Assembly (NCBI GenBank): GCA_035574155.1 | Contig: DATLZD010000045.1 | Coordinates: 1 to 64,000, forward strand | Source: HRBIN24 sp035574155 | GTDB lineage: Bacteria; Chloroflexota; Dehalococcoidia; SM23-28-2; HRBIN24 | DNA: 64,000 bases | Reading direction: 5' to 3' | Part shown: piece by piece, positions 50,685 through 59,549 of the stretch | How positions within the stretch are numbered: position 1 is the stretch's first letter | Layout: each line of letters starts with the position of its first letter | Program-made: the position numbers and the translations under genes | Notes under the pieces: model-generated | The model's database searches: none | What the model saw: the letters and a program-made list of their open reading frames with translations, nothing else | What the model was told of the DNA's origin: nothing

Positions 50685-51756
50685 GGGGGCTGTGCGGCGG
50701 CCCATCGCCGCTGTGGCCATCACCCGTCGCGGGGCCGAGATGGCATCTGTGTTGGCCCGACGCCTACCCGCCGTCGAGCTTTATGTCGAGGAGCGCTGGG
50801 CCGGGGGTCTGGGGGCCTGCTGCCACGCCTTTCGCCTTCCTCTGCGGCCCCTGATAGGCGACCTCTTCGCCCGTTATCCTTCGCTGGTCCTGTTCACCGC
50901 CGTGGGGGTGGCGGTGCGCCTGCTGGCGCCCCTGCTCTCGGGCAAGGGACGCGACCCAGCGGTGGCGACGGTGGACGAGGGGGGCCGCTTCGTCGTGTGC
51001 CTCCTGTCCGGCCACCGGGGCGGCGGCGAGGCCCTGGCGCGGGAGGTGGCGAGCGCCCTAGGCGCCGTCCCCGTCCTCACCTCGGCCAGCGCCGCCCTGG
51101 GCCTGCCCGCCCTCGACCTGCTGGGCATCGACCGGGGCTGGCGATTGGAGGGCGAGGAGGACCTGACGGCCGTGGCCGCTGCCCTGGTCAACGGCGGGCC
51201 TGTGGCCTTCTACCAGGACGCCGGTGGGCGGCCCTGGACCGAGGCCCCCCCTGGCATCCTCGAAGTGCCCAGCCTGGACGACGCCCTCGCCCTGGGCGCC
51301 CCCCGCATCGTGGTGAGCGACCGCCTCCTGCCGGATGGCATCCGCGACGGCGCGCCGACCCTGGTCTACCGTCCCCGCACCTTGGTGGCGGGGGTGGGCT
51401 GTAGGCGCGGCGTGGGGGGAGTCCGCATCGCCGCCTTCGTGCGCAGCGTGCTGGAAGGCAACGGCCTCTCGCCCCTGTCCCTGCGCTGCCTGGCCACCGC
51501 CGAGGCCAAGGCCGGGGAGCAGGGGCTGAAAGAGGCGGCACGGCTGCTGAACGTGCCGCTTTTGACGCTCCCCGCCGACCGTCTGAGGCGAGTGGCGGGC
51601 CTCGTCTCCCCGTCGGCCTCGGAGCGGCTCCTGGGGCTGCCATCGGTCTCGGAGGCCTCGGCCCTGGCTGCCGCCGGGGCCGCCCGGCTGCTGGTGCCCA
51701 GGGCCAAGGACGGCCAGGTAACGGTGGCGGTGGCGCGCTGGGAGGGAGAGGCGTGA
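50674..51756 (+). CDS. cbiG: cobalt-precorrin-5A hydrolase
   Basis: CbiG opens the delta-lactone of cobalt-precorrin-5A and releases acetaldehyde, a step used by the anaerobic route. The 360-residue protein has the N-terminal domain with VLFTAVGVAVRLLAPLLSGKGRDPAVATVDEGGRFVVCLLSGHRGG, and the C-terminal domain with LVAGVGCRRGVG and the closing ARLLVPRAKDGQVTVAVAR. It begins within the end of cbiF, and its stop overlaps the cbiH start (GTGA). Confidence 0.94.
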   Translation: MGAEGAVRRPIAAVAITRRGAEMASVLARRLPAVELYVEERWAGGLGACCHAFRLPLRPLIGDLFARYPSLVLFTAVGVAVRLLAPLLSGKGRDPAVATVDEGGRFVVCLLSGHRGGGEALAREVASALGAVPVLTSASAALGLPALDLLGIDRGWRLEGEEDLTAVAAALVNGGPVAFYQDAGGRPWTEAPPGILEVPSLDDALALGAPRIVVSDRLLPDGIRDGAPTLVYRPRTLVAGVGCRRGVGGVRIAAFVRSVLEGNGLSPLSLRCLATAEAKAGEQGLKEAARLLNVPLLTLPADRLRRVAGLVSPSASERLLGLPSVSEASALAAAGAARLLVPRAKDGQVTVAVARWEGEA

Positions 51757-52505
51757 GGGGGCGCCTGAGCGTGGTGGGCATCGGCCCGGGCGACGAGACG
51801 CTCCTCACGCCCATGGCGCGCCGCACCCTGGAGGAGGCCACCGCCGTAGTGGGCTACCGAGGCTACCTGGAGATGGTCTCGCCCCTCCTCGGGGGCAAGA
51901 ACGCCCTCCCCTTCGAGCTGGGGCAGGAGGTGGAGAGGGCGTGGCGCGCCCTGGACCTGGCCAGCCAGGGCGAGCGGGTGGCCCTCCTCTCCAGCGGCGA
52001 CCCCGGCATCTACGGCATGGCCTCCCCCGCCCTGGAGGCCTGGCTGGCCCTGCCCGCCCCTCAGCGTCCGCCCTTGGAGGTGGTGCCGGGAGTCCCCGCC
52101 CTGGCGGCCTGCGCTGCCCTGTTGGGGGCGCCCTTGGGCCACGACTTCGCCGTGGTCAGCCTCAGCGACCTCCTCACCCCCTGGGAGGTCATCGTCCGCA
52201 GGCTGGAGGCGGCCGCCGCCGCCGATTTCGTGCTGGTCATCTATAACCCCCGTAGCCGGGGGCGGCCCTGGCAGTTGGGCGAGGCCCGGCGCATCGTCCT
52301 GCGTCACCGTAGCCCCGACACCCCCGTCGGCCTGGTGCGCCGTGCCTACCGCCAGGGCCAGGCCGCCCTCATCGCCACCCTGGGCACCCTGGACGAGGCT
52401 GCGGTGGACATGGAGACGACCATCATCGTCGGCAGCTCCCGCACCCTCGCCCGCGATGGCGTGATGCTGACGCCACGGGGCTACCGACAGGAGGGGAAAG
52501 GGTGA
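51753..52505 (+). CDS. cbiH: precorrin-3B / cobalt-precorrin-3 C17-methyltransferase
   Basis: CbiH (CobJ), 250 residues, methylates C17 with ring contraction. The start (LSVVGIGPGDETLLTPMARRTLEEATAVVGYRGYLEMV), the SSGDPGIYGMASPALE motif, VVPGVPALAACAALLGAPLGHDFAVVSLSDLLTPWEVI and VLVIYNPRSRGRPWQL are specific to this family. GTG start; coupled to cbiG and cbiE by four-base overlaps. Confidence 0.95.
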   Translation: MRGRLSVVGIGPGDETLLTPMARRTLEEATAVVGYRGYLEMVSPLLGGKNALPFELGQEVERAWRALDLASQGERVALLSSGDPGIYGMASPALEAWLALPAPQRPPLEVVPGVPALAACAALLGAPLGHDFAVVSLSDLLTPWEVIVRRLEAAAAADFVLVIYNPRSRGRPWQLGEARRIVLRHRSPDTPVGLVRRAYRQGQAALIATLGTLDEAAVDMETTIIVGSSRTLARDGVMLTPRGYRQEGKG

Positions 52506-53194
52506 AGCCGATCCACGTCGTGGGTGTGGGGCCGGGCGACCCCGAGTTCTTGACCCTCAAGGCCCTGCGCCTGCTTCAGGAGGCCGACCTGGTAGCCGGC
52601 TTCTCTACCGTCTTGGCGGTGGTCCGTCCCCACATCCGTGGGGAGACCGTGGTCCTCACCTACCGGGACCAGGAGGAGGGGCTGGCAAGACTGGGACAGG
52701 CGGCGCGGGAAGGGAAGCGCTGCGTGGTCTGCGCCTGGGGCGACCCCTCGGTGTCGGCCGCGGAGCTGGTGGGACGCGTTCGCCGTGCCCACCCCTGCGT
52801 GGAGGTGGTGCCGGGGGTCAGCTCCCTGGCGGTGGCCTGTGCCCGGGTGGGCGTGCCCCTGGAGGAGTCCCTGTTCGTGAGCCTGCACCGCCGCGAGGGA
52901 GGAGAGGACGCCCTGGACGAGCTGGTCGAGGCCCTGGCGCTGGGGCGCCGCCACCTGTTCGCCTTCCCCAGGCCCTACGACCTTATGCCGGCCGAGATGG
53001 CCCGTCGCCTCTTGGCGAAAGGGCTCCAGGGTGACCGGCCGGTACTGGTGCTGGAGCGCCTCACGCTGGAGGGCGAGCGCCTGGTGGCCCTCTCCCTGGG
53101 AGAGCTGGCCCAGAGAGACGACTTCAGCGACCTGACGGTGCTCTTTTTCCCTAGGCCCGACCGGGAGGGTATCCATGGCAAGGGGACGGACTAG
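52502..53194 (+). CDS. cbiE: cobalt-precorrin-7 C5-methyltransferase
   Basis: CbiE, 230 residues, methylates C5 and corresponds to the N-terminal half of CobL. IHVVGVGPGDPEFLTLKALRLLQEADLVAGF, CAWGDPSVSAAELVGRV and VVPGVSSLAVACARVGVPLEESLFVSLH are present. Assignment to CbiE rests on the LVAGFSTVL-type segment and length; it is also the only methyltransferase position otherwise unfilled in the operon. The last 20 bases overlap the cobO start. Confidence 0.9.
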   Translation: MKPIHVVGVGPGDPEFLTLKALRLLQEADLVAGFSTVLAVVRPHIRGETVVLTYRDQEEGLARLGQAAREGKRCVVCAWGDPSVSAAELVGRVRRAHPCVEVVPGVSSLAVACARVGVPLEESLFVSLHRREGGEDALDELVEALALGRRHLFAFPRPYDLMPAEMARRLLAKGLQGDRPVLVLERLTLEGERLVALSLGELAQRDDFSDLTVLFFPRPDREGIHGKGTD

Positions 53195-53708
53195 GCAGGG
53201 GCTGGTGCTCCTCAACACCGGTAACGGCAAGGGCAAGACCACCGCCGCCCTAGGGGTCCTCATGCGGGCCTGGGGCCGGGGCATGAAGGTCGTCATGCTC
53301 CAGTTCATCAAGGCCTCCCATCACCGCTTCGGCGAGCACCGGGCAGCCGAGCGCATGGGCGTGGAGGTCATTCCCATGGGCCGTGGCTTCACCTGGCTCT
53401 CGGAAGACCTGGAGCGGGACAAGGCCATGGCCCGCGCCTGCTGGGAGGAGGCCGTCCGCCGCCTCCGTTCGGGGGAATACGACATCGTTGTCCTGGACGA
53501 GGTCACCTACCCTATCCGCTACGGCTGGCTGGACGTCCAGGAGGTCATCGCCGCCCTGGCGCAGCGGCCGCCCCACGTCCATGTGGTCCTCACCGGCCGC
53601 AACGCCCCCCAGGAGCTGGTGGACTTCGCCGACCTGGTGACGGAGATGCGTGAGGTGAAGCACCCCTACAAGCAGGGCGTGAAGGCCCAGCCCGGCCTGG
53701 AGTACTGA
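53175..53708 (+). CDS. cobO: cob(I)yrinic acid a,c-diamide adenosyltransferase
   Basis: CobO (BtuR/CobA family), 177 residues, adds the upper 5'-deoxyadenosyl ligand to cob(I)alamin precursors. The P-loop is NTGNGKGKTTAALGVLMRAWG. MKVVMLQFIKA, DIVVLDEVTYPIRYGWLDVQEV and VLTGRNAPQELVDFADLVTEMREVKHPY are diagnostic. The start lies inside the end of cbiE. cbiA follows after 3 bases. Confidence 0.96.
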   Translation: MARGRTRQGLVLLNTGNGKGKTTAALGVLMRAWGRGMKVVMLQFIKASHHRFGEHRAAERMGVEVIPMGRGFTWLSEDLERDKAMARACWEEAVRRLRSGEYDIVVLDEVTYPIRYGWLDVQEVIAALAQRPPHVHVVLTGRNAPQELVDFADLVTEMREVKHPYKQGVKAQPGLEY

Positions 53709-53711
53709 GCC

Positions 53712-55079
53712 ATGAAGGGTGTCGTGGTGGCAGGGGTGGCCAGCGGGGTGGGCAAGACCACCGTGGCCGTGGGCATCATGGCCGCCCTGGCCCGTCGAGG
53801 CCTGCGGGTCCAGCCCTTCAAGGTGGGCCCTGACTACATAGACCCTACCTATCACCAGGCGGCCTGTGGCGTCCCCTCCCGCAACCTGGACTCCTGGATG
53901 CTCCCCCACGAGCACCTGCGGGAGCTCTTTGCCCGCGCCGTGGCAGGCTGCGACGTGGCCGTGGTGGAGGGGGTCATGGGCCTGTTCGACGGCTCCTCCC
54001 CCGACTCCGACGAGGGCAGCACCGCCCAGGTGGCCAAGCTGTTGGGCCTGCCGGTGCTGCTGGTGGCCGACGCCCGCAAGGTGGCCCGCAGCGTGGCCGC
54101 CACCGTGCTGGGCTTCCAGCAGTTCGACCCCCAGGTCCGCATAGCGGGCGTCCTCCTGAACGGCATCGCCAGCCCCCGCCACCTGGACTACTGCCGACGG
54201 CCCATCGAGCAGGCGGTGGGGCTGCCGGTGGTGGGCCACCTGCCCCGCCGCGACGACCTGCAGCTCCCCGAGCGGCACCTGGGGCTGGTGCCCGAGGTGG
54301 AAGGGCCGGTGGCCCGCGACTTCTTCGACCGCCTGGCTGCCCAGGTGGAGGCCACCGTGGACCTGGACCTGCTGCTGCGCCTGGCCGAGGCCCCCGACCC
54401 ACCGTCGCAGCCTCCCCGCCTCTTCCCGCCCCAGCCTCTGCCCAAGCGGGCGGTCATCGCCGTGGCCCGCGACCGGGCCTTCAGCTTCTACTACCAGGAC
54501 GCCCTCGACCTGCTGTCGGCCTGGGGGGCCGAGGTGGTGCCCGTCAGCCCCCTGGAGGATGCCTCCCTGCCCGATGGGTGTGGGGCCCTTTACCTGGGCG
54601 GCGGCTTCCCCGAGCTCTACGCCCGCGAACTGGCGGGGAACGCCCCCTTTCTCCAGTCGCTTCGGGAAGCGGTCCTGGCCAAGCTGCCCGTCTACGCCGA
54701 GTGCGGCGGCCTGATGTACCTGGGCCGGGAACTGGTGGACGCCCAGGGGACGGCCCACGTCATGGCCGGCCTGCTGCCCCTGCGCACCAGTATGGAGGGG
54801 GCGCGCCTGCAGCTGGGCTACCGGAGGGTGCGCGCCCTGGCCGATGGCCCTGTGCTGGCCGAGGGGGAGGAGGCCCGCGGCCACGAGTTCCATTACTCAC
54901 GCCTGGAGGTGCTGGAGGAGGCGCCAGCCGCCTACGAGGTCCTGGACCAGCCCGGACGGCTGGAGGGCTTCCGGGTGGGCAGCCTCTGGGCCAGCTACAT
55001 CCACCTTCACTTCGGCCAGTCGCCCACCATGGCCCAACGCCTGGTGACCATGGCCGCATCACACGCCCATGGTAGCTAG
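53712..55079 (+). CDS. cbiA: cobyrinic acid a,c-diamide synthase
   Basis: CbiA (CobB), 455 residues, amidates the a and c side chains using ATP and glutamine. The N-terminal ATPase domain has VAGVASGVGKTTVAVGIMAALA and QPFKVGPDYIDPTYH. The amidotransferase domain has YLGGGFPELYARELAGN, the nucleophile Cys in YAECGGLMYLG, and a C-terminal SYIHLHFG with the catalytic His. It is the last gene of the operon; no terminator hairpin is evident. Confidence 0.96.
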   Translation: MKGVVVAGVASGVGKTTVAVGIMAALARRGLRVQPFKVGPDYIDPTYHQAACGVPSRNLDSWMLPHEHLRELFARAVAGCDVAVVEGVMGLFDGSSPDSDEGSTAQVAKLLGLPVLLVADARKVARSVAATVLGFQQFDPQVRIAGVLLNGIASPRHLDYCRRPIEQAVGLPVVGHLPRRDDLQLPERHLGLVPEVEGPVARDFFDRLAAQVEATVDLDLLLRLAEAPDPPSQPPRLFPPQPLPKRAVIAVARDRAFSFYYQDALDLLSAWGAEVVPVSPLEDASLPDGCGALYLGGGFPELYARELAGNAPFLQSLREAVLAKLPVYAECGGLMYLGRELVDAQGTAHVMAGLLPLRTSMEGARLQLGYRRVRALADGPVLAEGEEARGHEFHYSRLEVLEEAPAAYEVLDQPGRLEGFRVGSLWASYIHLHFGQSPTMAQRLVTMAASHAHGS

Positions 55080-55132
55080 AGAGGGGCCGCCGAGCGCCAC
55101 CCACGGCCTGGTTTAGTAGGCATTCGAAGTTA

Positions 55133-55161
55133 TTGACGGCCTCTGGCGAGGTCTATATAAT
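55133..55161 (+). promoter_or_regulatory. promoter of the livK-like gene
   Basis: TTGACG (55133-55138) and a perfect TATAAT (55156-55161) are 17 bases apart. The start near 55168 gives a leader of about 35 bases with GGAGG (55191-55195) seven bases before ATG 55203. Confidence 0.8.
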
Positions 55162-55202
55162 CTGGCCGCACCGCAAGCTGTATTGGCCTCGGAGGGGTGA
55201 CC

Positions 55203-56530
55203 ATGAAGGCAAAATCCGTCCGTAGGCAATTGGGACTCCTGGTCCTGCCGCTCTTGCTCACGGCCCTGCTGGCAGTGGGCTGCGGCGAGGAGGGCGCGGC
55301 CCCAGGGGTCGGGACCCCCTCGGTGCCGGTGGAGCCGGGCCAGCTACGCATAGGCCTGCTGGTGCCCTTCACCGGCGCCCTCGCCCCCTTCGGCCCGGAC
55401 TTTGCCAACGCTGCCAACCTGGCCGTGGAGCACATCAACGCGGCCGGCGGCGTTCTGGGGAAGCCGGTGCGCCTGATCATCGGCGACGACGGCACCAACC
55501 CCGACCAGGGGGTGGCTGAGGCCCGCCGCCTGGTGGACATCGAGCGGGTCAGCGCCATCGTGGGGGCAGCAGCCAGCGGCGTAACGCTGCCCATCGCCGA
55601 GAGCGTGACGGTGCCCAAGAAGATCGTGCAGATCTCGCCCTCGGCCACCTCTCCTGCCCTCACCACCCTGCGCGACGACGACTTCCTCTTCCGGACGCCC
55701 ATCTCCGACGCCGCCCAGGGAGTGGTGCTGGCACGCCTAGTGCGGGAGCTGGGCTTCTCGCGGGTGTGCACCATGTATGTCAACAACGCCTACGGGCAGG
55801 GGCTGAGCGAGACCTTCACCCGCACCTTCCAGCAGTTGGGCGGCAACGTCACCGCCCAGGTCTCCCATACCGCCACCACAGCGCCCAGCTACCTCTCGGA
55901 GCTGCAGCGTTGCACCAGCGGCGGACCCGAGGCCCTCATCGCCATCAGCTACCCCGAGGGCCAGGCCGACGTATACCTGCGGGAGGCCCTGGAGCGGAAC
56001 CTGGTGCGCAACTTCGTGTTCGTGGACGGGACCAAGTCTCCCGACCTGTTCGCCAAGCTGGGCTGGGACCGCTTCAATGGCATGAAGGGGACTGCCCCCG
56101 GTGCCCTGCAGACCGACGCCGGACGCCGCTTTGACGACCTCTTCGAGCAGAAGTACAAGTACCGCTACCAGAACCCCTTCGTGCGCGAGTCCTATGACGC
56201 CGTGATGGTCATCGCCCTGGCGGCAGAGAAGGCCAGTCCACCGATCCGGCCAAGATCCGCGACGCCCTGCGTGACATCGCCAACGCCCCCGGCCGCAAGT
56301 TCGGCCCGGGGCCCGACGACGTCAAGGCCGCCTTGGAGGCCATCCGCCGCGGGGAGGACATCGACTACGACGGCGCCTCCGGCTCGGTGGAGTTCGACCG
56401 CAACGGCGACGTCACCATCGGCGCCATTGAGGTCTGGCGGGTGGACGCGCCCAGCCGCCGTCTGGTGACGGAGGCAGTCTACCGCGTAGACCTGAGCAAG
56501 ACCCCGCCCGAAGTGAACAGGGTCCAGTAG
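55203..56530 (+). pseudogene. livK: branched-chain amino-acid ABC transporter substrate-binding protein, frameshifted
   Basis: A lipoprotein signal (MKAKSVRRQLGLLVLPLLLTALLAVGC) precedes a type I periplasmic-binding-protein fold with LRIGLLVPFTGALAPFGPDFANAANLAVEHINAAGG and VGAAASGVTLPIAE. The frame is homologous up to ALAAEKA at 56234, then turns to non-homologous Ser/Pro/Arg-rich sequence ending at 56468. The homologous sequence (STDPAKIRDALRDIANAPG through VTIGAIEVWRV) continues in the -1 frame to a stop at 56530. One base appears to be missing near 56232-56237. It may be a mutation or a sequencing error. Corrected, the protein would have about 442 residues. Confidence 0.85.
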
Positions 56531-56544
56531 TGGGGCGCCAGCCC

Positions 56545-57702
56545 TCAGCCGTCGGGAGCGCGGCCGGCAGCCGGCCGCGCTCCCGCCCTTTCGGGCGGCG
56601 CTCGCCGCAGCAACCTCTCGACCCAGACGGACACCCGCCGTTCCTCTGGCAGCAGCCCCTGGGGCCTGACCAGCAGCACCAGCACCAGAAGGGCGCCCAG
56701 CAACAGGTCACGGATATAAAAGATGCGCACCCGCAGGGCCTCGGGGAGGGGGTATCCCAGGAGCTGCAGGCTGATGATCCATAGCCCCCATACTATGTAG
56801 GCCCCCAGGACCGCTCCACGGTTGTTCCCGCTGCCGCCCACCACCAGCATGACCCAGAAGATGAAGGTGCCTGCGAAATGGGTGAAGGTGTCGGGCGAAA
56901 CGGCCCCCCGCTCGTAGGCGTAGACGGCACCGCCCAGGCCCATGATCATGGCCCCCACCACGAAGGCCTGGCGACGGAAGGACGTCACGTCCTTGCCGCT
57001 GGCAGCGGTCGCTATCTCGTCCTCCCGCAGCGCCCGCAGCACCCGCCCCCAGGGAGAGCGCAGCGCCCTCTCGGCGGCCAAGAAGACCAGCGCCAGGACC
57101 AGCACCGCCAACAGCAGGTAGAAGTACTGGTAGTCATCAGGGCTGAACAGGGAGTAGAAGGGACGGGGGATGCCCTTCAGTCCCCGCTCACTGTTGACCA
57201 GCCCTCGTTCCGCCACCACCACGTTGCGCATCAGCTCGGCGATGCCGATGGTGGCGATGGCCAGGTAGTCCTCCCGGAGGCGCAGGGCAGGAAACGATAA
57301 CAGGTAGGCCAGCAGGCCACACATGGCCATGGCCGCCAGCGCCCCCACCAGGAAAGGCAACCACTCCTCACCCTGGAGCAAGGGCGGCGAAAGCTTGGGG
57401 CCTAGGCCACCGACATAGGTGTCGAATCCGCCCGTAGCCGGCCCGGTGGTGAAGGCCGCCGCCCCGTAGGCCCCGAGCATGAAAAAGGCCACCACGCCGA
57501 AGTTGAACACGCCGGCATAGCCCCATTGCACGTTCAGCCCCAGGGTGAACAGGGAGTAGATGGCCACCGTCACCGCAAAGGCGGTGAGGAAGCTCAGGAC
57601 CCCACCCCAGTCCCAGCCTGACCGCTCGGCAGGCATGATGACCACCGCGGCTGTCACCGCCAGGAAGGCCGCCAACGTGGGCCACATGCCCCGGCGCGTC
57701 AT
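56545..57702 (-). CDS. livM: branched-chain amino-acid ABC transporter permease LivM
   Basis: From ATG 57702 (ATGA overlap with livH) this is a 385-residue permease with about 9-10 hydrophobic segments. The motif LGLNVQWGYAGVFNFGVVAFFMLGAYGAA is typical of LivM, as are SFPALRLREDYLAIATIGIAELMRNV, GRVLRALREDEIATAASGKDVTSFRRQAFVVGA (the ATPase-contact loop) and a final LLVLVLLVRPQGLLPEERR. The C-terminal Ala/Arg-rich tail is non-conserved. It converges on livK with 14 bases between. Confidence 0.93.
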   Translation of the reverse strand: MTRRGMWPTLAAFLAVTAAVVIMPAERSGWDWGGVLSFLTAFAVTVAIYSLFTLGLNVQWGYAGVFNFGVVAFFMLGAYGAAAFTTGPATGGFDTYVGGLGPKLSPPLLQGEEWLPFLVGALAAMAMCGLLAYLLSFPALRLREDYLAIATIGIAELMRNVVVAERGLVNSERGLKGIPRPFYSLFSPDDYQYFYLLLAVLVLALVFLAAERALRSPWGRVLRALREDEIATAASGKDVTSFRRQAFVVGAMIMGLGGAVYAYERGAVSPDTFTHFAGTFIFWVMLVVGGSGNNRGAVLGAYIVWGLWIISLQLLGYPLPEALRVRIFYIRDLLLGALLVLVLLVRPQGLLPEERRVSVWVERLLRRAPPERAGARPAAGRAPDG

Positions 57703-58796
57703 GTCCGTGCCCCCAGCAGCCCCCTGGGCCGCAGCAGCAGGATGGCGATGAGGATGACGAAGGCCACTCCCGGCTTGTAGGTCGGATCCAACTGCCGCCC
57801 GAATATCTCCCACCCCACCGAGGTCTCCTGGGCCATGGCCACCACCATCGCCCCGAGAAGGGCACCGACAGGATTGCCGATGCCCCCCAGAATGGCGCCC
57901 GCGAAAACCGGCAACAGGACAACGAACCCAAGCTGGGGGTTGAGCTGGGCCTGGAGGGCCAGCAGCACACCTGCCACGGCCATGAGCGCCCCGGCCAGCG
58001 CCCAGGTCGCGGTGGTGACCCGGTCGGTGTCGATGCCGGAGACGCGGGCCAGGTCGGGGTTGTCGGCCATGGCGCGCATGGCCTTACCCAGGCGGGTCCG
58101 GAACAGCAGCAGGTAGACCAGGGCCGCCAGCCCCAGCGCAAGCCCGAAGGTGAAGACCTGGTCTGTCTTCAGCAGGACGCCGAAAGGGAAGCTGCGGGCC
58201 GGGAAGACGCCCTCCACATACAGGCGGGGGTTGGGCCCCCAGAGCATGAGCATCAGGCTGCGCAGACCGATGGCCAGCCCCAGAGAGGCCACCGCCAGGA
58301 CGACCACGCCCGCCCGTCGCCTCCGCAGGGGCCGATAGACCAGCCGGTCCAGGCCAATGCAGAGCAGGGCCAGGGCCAAGGCCGCTAGCAGGGTGGCCAG
58401 CAGCAGCCCGTAGCCGAAGGTGAGGTCGCCCAGACGCTCGCTGGCGCCGGGCAGGGAGTCCAGGGCCCTGGGCAGGTGCACGTCCCGGCGGGTCCCCACC
58501 ACCGCCCCCGTCAGGACGAAGTAGGCCAAGTAGGCCCCTAGCATCATCAGGTCGCCATGGGCAAAGTTAGCGAAGCGTAGGACGCCATACACCAGGGTCA
58601 GCCCCAGGGCGGCCAGGGCATAGACGCTGCCCACCACCAGCCCCACGGCGAAGTGGTCAGGGCTGGAGACCGCCGCTCCCACCAGGAAGGAGAGCACCAG
58701 GGCCCACAGGAGCGCCCCGCCCAGGGCGTCGGCGCGATAGCGCAGCTCCTGCCAGCCCGACAGGGCGAAGGCGCGGGCCCTGGCGATAGCCGTCAC
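57699..58796 (-). CDS. livH: branched-chain amino-acid ABC transporter permease LivH
   Basis: This 365-residue permease has the LivH marks ALGLTLVYGVLRFANFAHGDLMMLGAYLAYF and GKAMRAMADNPDLARVSGIDTDRVTTATWALAGALMAVAGVLLALQ, with QETSVGWEIFG near the C-terminus. The GTG start lies 3 bases after the livF stop. It forms the membrane channel with LivM and receives solute from a LivK-type lipoprotein. The substrate could be amino acids or other amides, since this family has diversified. Confidence 0.93.
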   Translation of the reverse strand: MTAIARARAFALSGWQELRYRADALGGALLWALVLSFLVGAAVSSPDHFAVGLVVGSVYALAALGLTLVYGVLRFANFAHGDLMMLGAYLAYFVLTGAVVGTRRDVHLPRALDSLPGASERLGDLTFGYGLLLATLLAALALALLCIGLDRLVYRPLRRRRAGVVVLAVASLGLAIGLRSLMLMLWGPNPRLYVEGVFPARSFPFGVLLKTDQVFTFGLALGLAALVYLLLFRTRLGKAMRAMADNPDLARVSGIDTDRVTTATWALAGALMAVAGVLLALQAQLNPQLGFVVLLPVFAGAILGGIGNPVGALLGAMVVAMAQETSVGWEIFGRQLDPTYKPGVAFVILIAILLLRPRGLLGART

Positions 58797-58799
58797 CGG

Positions 58800-59549
58800 C
58801 TACTCCCCCAGATACACGCGGGCCACGTCCGGGCTGGCCAGCAGCTCCTGGGCAGCCCCCTCCAGACGGTTCTGCCCCATGGCCAGCACATAGGCGCGAT
58901 GGGCGAGCTTGAGGGCCTCGCGGGCGTTCTGCTCGACCATCAGGACAGCGGTGCCGGTGGCGTTGATCTCCCTGACCTTGGCGAAGACCAGCTCCACCAT
59001 GCGGGGGGCCAGGCCGGCCGAGGGCTCGTCCAGCAGCAGGACCTGTGGTTCCAACATGAGGGCACGGGCCAGGGCCAGCATCTGTCTCTGTCCGCCCGAT
59101 AGCCTTCCCGCCCGCTCATGGCGGCGATGGGCCAGCTCGGGGAAAAGGGCGAAGGCCCTCTCCATTCGGGCCCTGGCCTGCTTGGGCACCAGATAGGCCC
59201 CCATCTCCAGGTTCTCCCGGACCGTCAGGGAGGGGAAAACGTTGTCGGCCTGGGGCACATAGCACACCCCCCTGGCCACCACCTGCTCCGCGGGCAGGCC
59301 GGTGATATCCTGCCCCCGCAGCAGGACCCGGCCCGCCCGCGGCGGCACCAGCCCTACGATGGCCTTCATGAGGGTGCTTTTGCCGGCCCCGTTGGGGCCG
59401 ATGACCGCCACCATTTCCCCCTCGGCCACCCGCAGCGAGACCCCGTGCAGGACCTCTACCTCGCCGTAGCCGGCCACCAGCTCACGGACCTCAAGGACGC
59501 TCGCTGTGGAGGTACTGCCCGCCAAGGTAGGCCTCCAGGACTCGCTCAT
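58800..59549 (-). CDS. livF: branched-chain amino-acid ABC transporter ATP-binding protein LivF
   Basis: This 249-residue ATPase has Walker A IGPNGAGKSTLMKAIVGL, the LSGGQRQMLALARALMLEPQVLLLDEPSAGLAP signature plus Walker B, and the H-loop-like MVEQNAREALKLAHRAYVLAMG. The C-terminal segment EELLASPDVARVYLGE is typical of LivF. The ATG at 59549 lies within the 3' end of livG; an internal start is possible because homology begins at VLEVRELVAGYG. Confidence 0.95.
   Translation of the reverse strand: MSESWRPTLAGSTSTASVLEVRELVAGYGEVEVLHGVSLRVAEGEMVAVIGPNGAGKSTLMKAIVGLVPPRAGRVLLRGQDITGLPAEQVVARGVCYVPQADNVFPSLTVRENLEMGAYLVPKQARARMERAFALFPELAHRRHERAGRLSGGQRQMLALARALMLEPQVLLLDEPSAGLAPRMVELVFAKVREINATGTAVLMVEQNAREALKLAHRAYVLAMGQNRLEGAAQELLASPDVARVYLGE

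Noticed and set aside
56228..56245. Programmed -1 frameshifting in livK
   Set aside because: No X-XXY-YYZ slippery heptamer lies at the crossing point, and this protein family is not known to use recoding.
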